Shown here: positions 40,189 through 49,043 of the stretch, one piece after another
How positions within the stretch are numbered: position 1 is the stretch's first letter
Layout of the letters: each line of letters begins with the position of its first letter
Source: an uncultured Alphaproteobacteria bacterium
GTDB taxonomy: Bacteria > Pseudomonadota > Alphaproteobacteria > Methylaequorales > Methylaequoraceae
Assembly (NCBI GenBank): GCA_902590895.1
Contig: CACIYM010000005.1
Span: 1-52,618, forward strand
Reading direction: 5' to 3'
DNA: 52,618 bases
Notes under the pieces: generated by a model
Told to the model about the DNA's origin: nothing
Databases searched by the model: none
Seen by the model: the letters and a program-made list of their open reading frames with translations, nothing else
Program-made: the position numbers and the translations under genes

Positions 40189-41016
40189 ATGAAAATAGAA
40201 AAATTTAACTTAGACGATGGAACTTACATTAGGTATAAAAAGATAGGTAAGGGGGCACCTATATTGTTACTTCACACTTTTAGAAATAGATTGGAATACT
40301 CTGATAAACTAGGCAAATTACTAGAAAATAAGTTTACCGTATATTCAATTGACCTACCTGGCTTCGGTGATTCCCCTATTAATTTGAATACCAATTACAA
40401 TCTTGATTTTTTTACTAAATCTATAGTTAGTTTTATAAAAAAATTACGAATCAAAAATTTAACTATTGCTGGAGAATCCATTGGTGCAACTTTAGCAGCA
40501 AGTGTATCAGTTGAACTTCCTAAAATTGTTAAAAAAATTCTAATGTTTAATACGTATGATTACGATTCATATTTTGGTGAAGGTATTCAGAGAGGAAACT
40601 TCTTTGCAAAATTTATATTGTTTCATGTAAGTCTTCCTTTCGTTGGGGCATTATTCTCTAGTTTGGAAAATAAATTTATACTCAAGAATATTATGAGTGG
40701 TGGTTTTTTTGATAAAACGAAGTTACCTGACAGTTATTTAAACTTATTATGCACTTCTTTAAAAAAGAAAGGATATGTTTATCATTTTAGAAATGTGCTT
40801 TCACAGTTTAATAAAAATAATGGAATTAAAGAGTTGTATAAAAAGGTTGGTGTGCCGGTTAAACTTTTCTATGGAAGTCATGATTGGGCTAAAGAATCTG
40901 ATAAATTGGAAACGCAAAAGTTATTAAATTTAGATAAGTTTCATACTATAGAAAAATCGAATCACTTTTCTTTTTTAGAAAATACCGATGAGGTATCGAA
41001 GCTCATCAAACTTTAA
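40189..41016 (+). CDS. Alpha/beta hydrolase (start at internal ATG preferred)
   Basis: APILLLHTFRNRLEYS; YSIDLPGFGDSP; IAGESIGATLAASVSVELP. Confidence 0.88.
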   Translation: MKIEKFNLDDGTYIRYKKIGKGAPILLLHTFRNRLEYSDKLGKLLENKFTVYSIDLPGFGDSPINLNTNYNLDFFTKSIVSFIKKLRIKNLTIAGESIGATLAASVSVELPKIVKKILMFNTYDYDSYFGEGIQRGNFFAKFILFHVSLPFVGALFSSLENKFILKNIMSGGFFDKTKLPDSYLNLLCTSLKKKGYVYHFRNVLSQFNKNNGIKELYKKVGVPVKLFYGSHDWAKESDKLETQKLLNLDKFHTIEKSNHFSFLENTDEVSKLIKL

Positions 41017-41047
41017 CTAACAAATTATTTTAAAAAAGGAGATAGCA

Positions 41048-41779
41048 ATGGACAAAGTAGCGTTTATTTCAGGAGCAAACAGAGGGATAGGATTCGAAAC
41101 CTCTAAACAATTAGCTCAAACTGGGGTGAAAGTAATTTTAGGTTCTAGAGATTTAGATAAAGGAAAAGATGCTCTAGAAAAATTAAAATCGAATGGAATT
41201 GAAGCTGATTTAGCAAAGTATGACGCATTCGATCCTGATGCTCCTCAAAAAGTTTTTGATCATGTTTCTAATAAATATGGAAAGTTGGATATATTAATTA
41301 ATAATGCAGGAGTTCTTCTTACGGGTAATTTATTTGTTACAAACAGCTCTACAGTGAGTGACAAAGATATTAAAGATACATTTCAAACTAATCTATTTTC
41401 TGTTATTTCTTTAACTCAAAAATTACTTCCATTGATTAAGAAATCTGATGCTGGACGAATTGTCAATGTTTCCACTATCCTAAGTTCCTTAACACTTCAT
41501 TCAGCAAAGGACTCTCCGATTTCGCCTGCGAAAGAATTTGCATATAATGCCTCAAAAACTGCACTTAATGCTTTTACAATTCATCTAGCAAACGAATTAA
41601 AAGATACAAATATTAAAGTTAACTCAGGTCATCCAGGTTGGGTAAAAACCGAATTAGGAGGTCCAAACGCGCCGATTGAGGTTGAAGATAGTTATAAAAC
41701 TTCATTACGTTTAGCCACATTGGATGATGATGGTCCAAGTGGGGGATTATTTCACGAAGAAGAAATATTACCTTGGTAA
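41048..41779 (+). CDS. Short-chain dehydrogenase/reductase
   Basis: VAFISGANRGIGFETSKQLA; LINNAGVL; YNASKTALNAF. Confidence 0.94.
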   Translation: MDKVAFISGANRGIGFETSKQLAQTGVKVILGSRDLDKGKDALEKLKSNGIEADLAKYDAFDPDAPQKVFDHVSNKYGKLDILINNAGVLLTGNLFVTNSSTVSDKDIKDTFQTNLFSVISLTQKLLPLIKKSDAGRIVNVSTILSSLTLHSAKDSPISPAKEFAYNASKTALNAFTIHLANELKDTNIKVNSGHPGWVKTELGGPNAPIEVEDSYKTSLRLATLDDDGPSGGLFHEEEILPW

Positions 41780-41809
41780 ACCGTAGAATTTTTTTATAAG
41801 ATACCAAAA

Positions 41810-42646
41810 ATGGAATTTTCTGGTACAAAAGAATACATTTCTACCTCGGACTTAACTGTTGCTGTGAACGCATCAATTGCTCTTGAAAAACCGTTGTTAG
41901 TTAAAGGTGAACCTGGAACTGGAAAAACTGAATTAGCTAAGCAAATTGCAACTAGCTTAGATTTGGAGATCATTGAATGGAGTATTAAGTCAACAACTAA
42001 AGCTCAGCAGGGGTTATATGAATACGATGCTGTGAGTAGATTAAGGGATAGTCAGCTGGGAAATACAGTAAAAAAAGTAGAAAAGTATATTAAAAAGGGC
42101 AAGTTGTGGACATCGTTTGAAACCAAAAATAAATCTGTACTTTTAATAGACGAAATAGATAAAGCTGACATTGAATTCCCAAATGATCTTTTACAGGAGT
42201 TAGATAAAATGGAGTTTCATGTTTATGAAACAGGTCAATTAGTAAAAGCAAAAAACCGACCAATCGTAATAATTACTTCTAATAATGAAAAGGAATTACC
42301 GGAAGCATTTCTAAGAAGATGTTTTTTTCATTACATCCAATTCCCAGAGCTAGAAACATTAAAGAAAATTGTGAAAGTACATTTCCCTGAAATTAAAAAA
42401 TCTTTATTAAACTCTGCTCTTCAAACTTTTTTTGAAATAAGAGAGACTCCTGGTTTAAAAAAAAAACCTTCAACCTCTGAGGCTTTAGATTGGATTAAGC
42501 TTCTTTTAATCGAGGATTTAGATCCTTCGGATTTAAAAAGTAATAATAAAGATTTACTACCCAAACTGCATGGAGCATTAATAAAAAATGAGCAAGACAT
42601 TCAACTTTTTGAGCAATTGGCCTTTATGTCCAGGAATGCAAGATAG
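41810..42646 (+). CDS. MoxR-type AAA ATPase
   Basis: LLVKGEPGTGKTELAKQIA Walker A; VLLIDEIDKADIEFPNDLLQELD Walker B; SNNEKELPEAFLRRC. Confidence 0.93.
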   Translation: MEFSGTKEYISTSDLTVAVNASIALEKPLLVKGEPGTGKTELAKQIATSLDLEIIEWSIKSTTKAQQGLYEYDAVSRLRDSQLGNTVKKVEKYIKKGKLWTSFETKNKSVLLIDEIDKADIEFPNDLLQELDKMEFHVYETGQLVKAKNRPIVIITSNNEKELPEAFLRRCFFHYIQFPELETLKKIVKVHFPEIKKSLLNSALQTFFEIRETPGLKKKPSTSEALDWIKLLLIEDLDPSDLKSNNKDLLPKLHGALIKNEQDIQLFEQLAFMSRNAR

Positions 42647-42648
42647 GA

Positions 42649-43836
42649 ATGTTTCTAGATTTTTTTTTAAAACTTAAAGACTCAAAAATTCCGGTTTCTT
42701 TAAACGAATTTTTAACATTTTTACAGGCCCTTAAGTTTAATTTTACCCAGTTTGATGTAAATAAGTTTTATTATCTTGCCAGAGCTAGTTTGGTCAAAGA
42801 CGAAAAATTAATTGATAAATTTGATATTATCTTCGGAGAGTACTTTAATTCAATTGAGAGAATTGATATTGATGATGTTATTAAGTTTTTAAATATTCCA
42901 CAAGATTGGCTTAAAAAACTATCTTCAAAAAACTTCTCAAATGAAGAAATTGAAAAAATTAAATCTCTAGGTAGCTTTGAAAAGTTAATTGAAACTCTAA
43001 AAAAAAGATTGTTGGAACAGAAAAAACGTCATCAGGGAGGTAATAAATGGATAGGTACATCTGGAACCTCACCATTTGGAGCTTATGGTTATAATCCTGA
43101 AGGAATAAGAATTGGACAGCACGAAAGTAGATATAGAAAAGCAATAAAAGTTTGGGATAAACGTATTTTTAAAGATTTTGATGAAACAAACGAATTAGAT
43201 AACAGAGGTTTTCAAGTTGCTCTTAAGAGGTTAAGAATCTGGGCAAGAACTGGTATAGAGGATGAGTTGGACATTGAGAGTACAATCAGAGAAACAGCAA
43301 AAAATGGTTATTTAGATATAAAAACTAGGAAAGAAAGGGAGAATTCCATAAAAATACTCCTGTTTTTAGACGTCGGAGGATCAATGGACGATTATATAGA
43401 GTTAACTGAAAGGTTATTTTCAGCTGCACAAAATGTATTTAAAAATCTCAAATATTTTTATTTTCATAATTGCCTGTACGAGGGTGTTTGGAAAAATAAC
43501 AAGAGAAGATGGGAGGAAAGATTCCTAACTTCAGATATCTTTAGAACCTTTGGAAAAGAATACAAATGTATTTTTGTTGGCGATGCTCAAATGAGTCCAT
43601 ATGAAATTCTTTCACCTGGTGGAGGAAACGAGCATTTTAACGATGAACCTGGGAGTGTATGGTTGGAGAGGGCTGTTGAACAGTGGCCATCAAATTTGTG
43701 GATTAATCCAACGCCCAAAAATGAATGGGAATTTTCACATTCAACCAGTTTGATAAAAGAAATTTTTATGAACAGGATGGTACCTTTGACAATCCAAGGA
43801 ATTGAGGAGGGTACCAAAATTCTCTCAAAAAAATAA
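42649..43836 (+). CDS. VWA domain protein, CoxE-like
   Basis: ILLFLDVGGSMDDYIE MIDAS-like; pairs with MoxR ATPase. Confidence 0.88.
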   Translation: MFLDFFLKLKDSKIPVSLNEFLTFLQALKFNFTQFDVNKFYYLARASLVKDEKLIDKFDIIFGEYFNSIERIDIDDVIKFLNIPQDWLKKLSSKNFSNEEIEKIKSLGSFEKLIETLKKRLLEQKKRHQGGNKWIGTSGTSPFGAYGYNPEGIRIGQHESRYRKAIKVWDKRIFKDFDETNELDNRGFQVALKRLRIWARTGIEDELDIESTIRETAKNGYLDIKTRKERENSIKILLFLDVGGSMDDYIELTERLFSAAQNVFKNLKYFYFHNCLYEGVWKNNKRRWEERFLTSDIFRTFGKEYKCIFVGDAQMSPYEILSPGGGNEHFNDEPGSVWLERAVEQWPSNLWINPTPKNEWEFSHSTSLIKEIFMNRMVPLTIQGIEEGTKILSKK

Positions 43837-43887
43837 AATATTCAAATTTTAATGATTTTGAGATTTGTATAGCTATAATTTAAAATT

Positions 43888-44328
43888 ATGTTTTTAAAAC
43901 GAGTAGACAGCATAATACAAAATTACTTAATGAAATTTCGGTTTTTATCTGTTTTGTCTATGAGAATAATCTTAGGAACGGCCTTTATTATCCATGGTAA
44001 GAGTAAATTTCCTCTACCACCCCAAAAATTAATGGAATATTTTGGTTTTAGTCCTTTTTTTGCAAGTTTTATTGCATTATCTGAAGTTTTGGCAGGTTTA
44101 ATGTTAATTATTTCATTTTTTCTAAAAAGCTTTATTGGCAATTTATTAACCAGAGTCTCTGCACTAACAATAGTTGTGATAATGATTTTTGCATTCTACC
44201 TAGCCCATAAAGATTGGTTTATAAACGAAAAACTTTTCACCAGTGAACAAATTTTTTTGTTTGTTGTAGGGATATATTTCTTAGTTAATGGAAATGAAGA
44301 TTTTAAGAAAAAAGTATTTAAAAATTAA
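43888..44328 (+). CDS. DoxX-family membrane protein
   Basis: MRIILGTAFIIHGKSKFPLPPQKLMEYFGFSPFFASFIALSEVLAGLMLII. Confidence 0.85.
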   Translation: MFLKRVDSIIQNYLMKFRFLSVLSMRIILGTAFIIHGKSKFPLPPQKLMEYFGFSPFFASFIALSEVLAGLMLIISFFLKSFIGNLLTRVSALTIVVIMIFAFYLAHKDWFINEKLFTSEQIFLFVVGIYFLVNGNEDFKKKVFKN

Positions 44329-44355
44329 TTAAAGAATTGCTTGAAATAAATTTTT

Positions 44356-44412
44356 TTTCTTTTACCTTAAGATTAACACTTTTCGCATTATTATGGGGTT
44401 CGACTTATCTTA
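44356..44412 (+). pseudogene. Possible remnant of an EamA/DMT transporter N-terminus
   Basis: One frame reads FFSFTLRLTLFALLWGSTYL, like the first TM segment of DMT exporters, and is not continued. Confidence 0.3.
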
Positions 44413-44445
44413 AATCTAACCCTATTTTTTTGGATATGGAGGAAT

Positions 44446-44772
44446 ATGCGTAATTTTGTTAATCTTTTTACTTTTGCACTTTTTCTAGTGCTCTCAAACG
44501 TGGCCGTTAGTGGTGACGTAGGTGAGGGTGAAAAAAGATATGCAGTAAATTGTGGTAATTGTCACGGTCCAGGGGGTATGGGTTTAGCTAGCTATCCCAA
44601 AATTTCTGGTAAAGAAGTTGATTACCTAATTGACAGATTAAACACCTACAGATCCGGTAAAAAAATAGGTCCAAACTCTGATTTGATGATTATGATGGCG
44701 AAGCCCTTAACCGATGTCGAAATAGATAACTTAGCTGCTTACTTAGCAACAGATCCTGCTGCTAAGAGGTAA
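44446..44772 (+). CDS. Periplasmic cytochrome c (class I)
   Basis: Signal peptide; YAVNCGNCHGPGGMGLASYPKISG CXXCH. Confidence 0.93.
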   Translation: MRNFVNLFTFALFLVLSNVAVSGDVGEGEKRYAVNCGNCHGPGGMGLASYPKISGKEVDYLIDRLNTYRSGKKIGPNSDLMIMMAKPLTDVEIDNLAAYLATDPAAKR

Positions 44773-44799
44773 TATAAACAATAAGGGAGGATATTTTTA

Positions 44800-46104
44800 A
44801 TGTTAAAAAAATCTAAACTACTATCTGCAGCGATTTTTTCAGCTGCTACATTATTGGCTGCTAACGGCCAAGCTGATACTATGGGAACACCAAAGATCAG
44901 TGCGATGTCAATCGTTAATGGATTAGAGAATCCATGGGATATGGCATTTACAAAAAACGGTGACATGTTTTTCACTGAAAAATGTAAAGGTTTTTCTGTA
45001 AAAACAAAGTCAGGTAAAATCAACAAACTTTATGGAATGAAAGGTACATCTGGTTACAACAGTGCTGGTGATGATCTATTCTGTGAAGGGCAAGCCGGTA
45101 TGTTAGGTATTGCTGTTGATCCAAACTTCAAAAAAAACAGAAGAATTTATGTTGCTTCAGCTTCAACTAAGCACCATGGTTCTGGTTGTAAAGACAACTT
45201 TGATGTTTGTAATGGTAACATCATTATGAGATTTGAAGTAAGTAAAGACATGAAAAGTGTTTCAAACAGAACTGATATTGTAAACGACATTCAATATAAG
45301 CCGTTTGAATCTGATCACCCATTTGGTGGTCCAGGTGCACACAATGGTAACAGACTAAGATTCGGTCCTGAAGGATATCTATGGGCAACTACTGGTGATC
45401 GTCACAAAGGCGATATCCCACAACACCCAACTCTTCTAGGCGGAAACGTACTTAGAATTGATACTGATGGTAAAGCACATCCTGGTAACAAGCCTCCAAA
45501 AGGTTTTGATAAGCGTATGTATACTTATGGACACAGAAATGTTCAAGGTATCGACTTCCGTCCATCTGACGGCAGAGCTTTCACAGCTGAACACGGTCCA
45601 TGGCATAACGACGAAATTACTGCACTAGTAAATGGTGGAAATGCCGGTTGGGATCCAAAGCAAAATGTTGCTGGTCGTGGTAAATGTCCAGATGCATATT
45701 GTGGTTACATGCCTAATCAAAAAGAAGGTATGCTTCCAGCAGCTCGTGCAGAAGCAGGTACACCAATGAGTGATGAGCGTTTCAAAGACCTAATGCCTCC
45801 AGCATGGAATAATAATGGTCTTTCTCAAGGAACTGGCTCTGCAGCGTTCCTTAAAGGTAGCCAATGGGGTTACTGGGAAGGTCGTTTAGCAGTAGGTATC
45901 ATGGGGATCGCTTTCGGTGGTACGCCATCAGGTATGAGAATTGACGTAATTGACATTACTAAAGACGGTAAAGCAATTAAAAGTGTAATTCAAATGCCAA
46001 CTGGTCTAACAAAGAGATTCAGAGGTCTAAGATTAGGCCCAGACGGAGCTCTTTATGCTGCAGTAGATGAAGGTGAAATCTACAAGATTACTGCAAGAAA
46101 GTAG
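44800..46104 (+). CDS. PQQ-dependent sugar dehydrogenase (GSDH family)
   Basis: LENPWDMAFTKNGDMFFTEK; GMLGIAVDPNFKKNRRIYV; YGHRNVQGIDFRPSDGRAFTAEHGPWHNDEI; RFRGLRLGPDGALYAAVDEGEIYKI. Confidence 0.92.
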   Translation: MLKKSKLLSAAIFSAATLLAANGQADTMGTPKISAMSIVNGLENPWDMAFTKNGDMFFTEKCKGFSVKTKSGKINKLYGMKGTSGYNSAGDDLFCEGQAGMLGIAVDPNFKKNRRIYVASASTKHHGSGCKDNFDVCNGNIIMRFEVSKDMKSVSNRTDIVNDIQYKPFESDHPFGGPGAHNGNRLRFGPEGYLWATTGDRHKGDIPQHPTLLGGNVLRIDTDGKAHPGNKPPKGFDKRMYTYGHRNVQGIDFRPSDGRAFTAEHGPWHNDEITALVNGGNAGWDPKQNVAGRGKCPDAYCGYMPNQKEGMLPAARAEAGTPMSDERFKDLMPPAWNNNGLSQGTGSAAFLKGSQWGYWEGRLAVGIMGIAFGGTPSGMRIDVIDITKDGKAIKSVIQMPTGLTKRFRGLRLGPDGALYAAVDEGEIYKITARK

Positions 46105-46113
46105 TAATTTTTA

Positions 46114-46144
46114 ATATTCGCACCACAATTAGTGGTGCGAATAT
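46114..46144. terminator. Hairpin between convergent genes (13-bp perfect stem, AATTA loop)
   Basis: atattcgcaccac-aatta-gtggtgcgaatat. Confidence 0.85.
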
Positions 46145-46171
46145 CTCTTCAAATTAAATTTTCTTAAAAAA

Positions 46172-46636
46172 TCAAGAAGCTTTCCATAAACCTTTATCTT
46201 CACAAAAGGTTGTAACCTTAAACTTTTCTATACCTTTGATCTTAATGGATTGTTCAATATCTTTACAATTTCTTTTGTCTTTGATAAATGTATTCAACTC
46301 AGTAATTTTACCTGTCTTGGTTTCATCATCTTGACTTGTCCAGTTAATTGTTTTGATATTATTTTCGTTTGTAAGTAGTTCTTGTGTTGCTTTTCCATAC
46401 TCTTTTTGTTCATTTTCTGTTAGCTGATTGGCTATTTCTCCGCCAATGAGTCCACCAATAATTGTTCCACCTGCAATTGAGAGTGCTCCACCAACTCCAG
46501 AACCAAATTGAAATCCAACTAAGGCACCAAGACCAGCTCCTAGGATATTTCCTAAGAGTGTTCCTTCATCTCTTTGACTACATGAGCTTAATGTAATAGT
46601 AATCAGTATTAAAGCAGTATACTTTTTTACATTCAT
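46172..46636 (-). CDS. Glycine-zipper surface-antigen-like lipoprotein
   Basis: LSSCSQ lipobox; GNILGAGLGALVGFQFGSGVGGALSIAGGTIIGGLIGGEIANQL. Confidence 0.82.
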   Translation of the reverse strand: MNVKKYTALILITITLSSCSQRDEGTLLGNILGAGLGALVGFQFGSGVGGALSIAGGTIIGGLIGGEIANQLTENEQKEYGKATQELLTNENNIKTINWTSQDDETKTGKITELNTFIKDKRNCKDIEQSIKIKGIEKFKVTTFCEDKGLWKAS

Positions 46637-46698
46637 AATATAATTATAATTAGTTATGCTGTGCCTATATTAATAAAAAATTGAGTTATCTAAAAGAA

Positions 46699-46893
46699 TT
46701 ATTTTGAAATTAAAAAAATTTTAAATACTCTTGTATCAATTGTTTTTTTGTTATCTTTAAACTTTATAACTTTTTTCAGTTTCCAGCCTTTTGATTTATA
46801 AGCTTTAAGAATCTCTGATGACTCTTTTCTATATTTTTTTTTTTTCCACCAAGAAGAATGATGAGTAACAAGTTTAATTTTTTTTAAAACCAT
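46699..46893 (-). CDS. Small basic hypothetical protein
   Basis: 64 aa ORF. Confidence 0.4.
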   Translation of the reverse strand: MVLKKIKLVTHHSSWWKKKKYRKESSEILKAYKSKGWKLKKVIKFKDNKKTIDTRVFKIFLISK

Positions 46894-46983
46894 AATAAAT
46901 TTTTAATTTCAAAATAAATTTAATTGTTTTTTCTTTTTAAATGCAAATTTAATAATTTGAAAATAAATTTTTAAATAATATAA

Positions 46984-47523
46984 ATGAAAAATCTTAAAGA
47001 AAACAATTTTCTTATTCCACAATATTTACTTCCTCATTTTAGAAGTAATCATGCCGGAGAAACTGGTGCTATTTATATTTATAAAGGTATATTAGCAGTG
47101 AGCAGAGATTCCGAAATTAGACAATTCTCTAGTAAACATTTAACTACAGAATCGCAACATTTAAAACTTATTGAGGAAGTTCTTGAGAAAAAAAATGTTA
47201 GTAAACTGATCACTCTATGGAAATTAGCTGGGTTTTTAACTGGTTTTATTCCAGCTCTTTTGGGGAAAAGATTTGTATACGCAACAATTTACCATGTTGA
47301 GAGTTTTGTTGAAAATCATTACCAAGAGCAGATAGATATTCTTTCAAAAAAGAATAGCCAAATTAAATTAAAAAAAATGATTACTGAGCTAATGAATGAT
47401 GAGATATCTCACAAGGAAGAATCATTGATCAATGTTTCAAAACTAAGTTTCGTTCACAAAATATGGGGAGCCATCGTTACCGCTGGGTCTAAACTAGCTG
47501 TTGGTGTATCAAAAAAAATTTAA
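46984..47523 (+). CDS. coq7: Demethoxyubiquinone hydroxylase Coq7/UbiF-type di-iron protein
   Basis: RSNHAGETGAIYIYKGILAVSRD; ESQHLKLIEEVL; DEISHKEESL. Confidence 0.92.
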   Translation: MKNLKENNFLIPQYLLPHFRSNHAGETGAIYIYKGILAVSRDSEIRQFSSKHLTTESQHLKLIEEVLEKKNVSKLITLWKLAGFLTGFIPALLGKRFVYATIYHVESFVENHYQEQIDILSKKNSQIKLKKMITELMNDEISHKEESLINVSKLSFVHKIWGAIVTAGSKLAVGVSKKI

Positions 47524-47539
47524 GAGAATATTTTAGCTT

Positions 47540-48055
47540 CTATACTAGTTTGATGGCTAGAACTGTTGTTATCAATGTGTAGACTAAGATACTAAGAATT
47601 ATTAGTACAACTTGGCTTGCCTTGAAATAACTTTCTTTTGTTAACTCCTTCACCTGATACATTAAGTTAGGCCACGTATATGATACAAAGTCACCTTGAG
47701 ACATAATATTGATTAGCTTTCCAGATTTATCCACAACAGGAACATGTCTAAATCTTTCGTTTGACATTTGTCTTAGCCAATTTACTAGGTTGTCGTCTTT
47801 ATCAGCTACTTTAACAGGTGATGTCATGATTTTACTTAATTTTGTGGTTTTAGGGTTCATTGAATTATTGAGGAGTTTCCTCATTAGATCCCTTTCGGTG
47901 ACTATTCCCGCGACTTTACCTTTGGTGTTTAATATAACTACTGACCCGAAATTATCCTTAGACATTGCTTTAACAGCGGACATTACTGAATCATTTTCTT
48001 TAAAAGTGAGTGGGGGTTTTTTACTTTTAAATTCTGGTCTATCACAAATTTTCAT
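47540..48055 (-). CDS. CBS-domain pair protein with C-terminal TM segment
   Basis: GSVVILNTKGKVAGIVTERDLMRKLL; FRHVPVVDKSGKLINIMSQGDFVSY; hydrophobic C-terminus. Confidence 0.88.
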   Translation of the reverse strand: MKICDRPEFKSKKPPLTFKENDSVMSAVKAMSKDNFGSVVILNTKGKVAGIVTERDLMRKLLNNSMNPKTTKLSKIMTSPVKVADKDDNLVNWLRQMSNERFRHVPVVDKSGKLINIMSQGDFVSYTWPNLMYQVKELTKESYFKASQVVLIILSILVYTLITTVLAIKLV

Positions 48056-48215
48056 ACTTCCTCCATTTATTAAGTTAGATATATAAGGAAAAAACCTGAA
48101 AAATCAAATCATATATAAATTTATTAATATTTTTTAAAAAAAATAAATTTTAGGAGTAATTTATAATAGATAATTAGTACTTAAACACAAAACTTGTGTA
48201 TTATTAAAATATTAA

Positions 48216-49043
48216 ATGAAGATTCTTATTTTCTCAGACCTTGACGGAACTTTTATGAATCATAATGATTATTCTTACAGTCATTTAAAAAATTTCATAT
48301 CGAAGATAAAAAAAAAGTCTGAAATTATTTTCACCTCTAGTAAAACATTCTCTGAAATGAGTAAAATTTACGAAAATTTAAATATAAGTTTTCCATTTAT
48401 TGTGGAAAATGGGGCATGCATTTATTTTCCAAAAAATTATTTCAATTTAAAAAAAATAAATCAAAAGGTTGTTGAATATGAAAATTTTCATTGTTTGAAA
48501 TTAAGCGATGACTCCTTAAAAAAATTTAAAGAATATGTTAAAAAAAAATTTAGTAAAAATTTTAAATTTTCTTTTTTTAGTGAACTAAGTAATCAAAAGA
48601 TAGCTGAACTTACAAATTTAACCCCAAATAAAATAGCAGATAGCAAGAAAAGGCAATTTAGTGATCCAATTTTCTGGAGAGATTCAAATAAAAATTTACA
48701 AGCTTTTAAAAAAAAACTTACAAAGAACGAAACTATTATTACTGAGGGCGGACGGTTTATTCACTTTAATGTTGGTTATGATAAAGGAAAAGCAGTCGCT
48801 AAATTTTTAGAAATTTATAAGAGACAAAAGTTTCAGAGTGTACTTTCTATTTCACTAGGAGATAGTGAGAATGACTTAAGTATGCTTGAATTAACAGATT
48901 ACAGTTGTTGTATTAAATCACCAAAAAAAAAAAAACTTTATTTAAAAAAAAGTTTTAACAATTATTATAGTGAGAAAGAAGCACCTTTTGGATGGAAAGA
49001 GTCTTTAGAATATGTTTTTAAAAAGGAGAATCTAAATTTCTGA
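48216..49043 (+). CDS. HAD phosphatase, mannosyl/glucosyl-3-phosphoglycerate phosphatase type
   Basis: IFSDLDGTFMNHNDYSY; FTSSKTFSEM; ISLGDSENDLSML. Confidence 0.82.
   Translation: MKILIFSDLDGTFMNHNDYSYSHLKNFISKIKKKSEIIFTSSKTFSEMSKIYENLNISFPFIVENGACIYFPKNYFNLKKINQKVVEYENFHCLKLSDDSLKKFKEYVKKKFSKNFKFSFFSELSNQKIAELTNLTPNKIADSKKRQFSDPIFWRDSNKNLQAFKKKLTKNETIITEGGRFIHFNVGYDKGKAVAKFLEIYKRQKFQSVLSISLGDSENDLSMLELTDYSCCIKSPKKKKLYLKKSFNNYYSEKEAPFGWKESLEYVFKKENLNF

Noticed and set aside
48185-48199. acacaa-aac-ttgtgt hairpin upstream of the HAD phosphatase gene
   Set aside because: Short 6-bp AT-rich stem, likely chance in this composition
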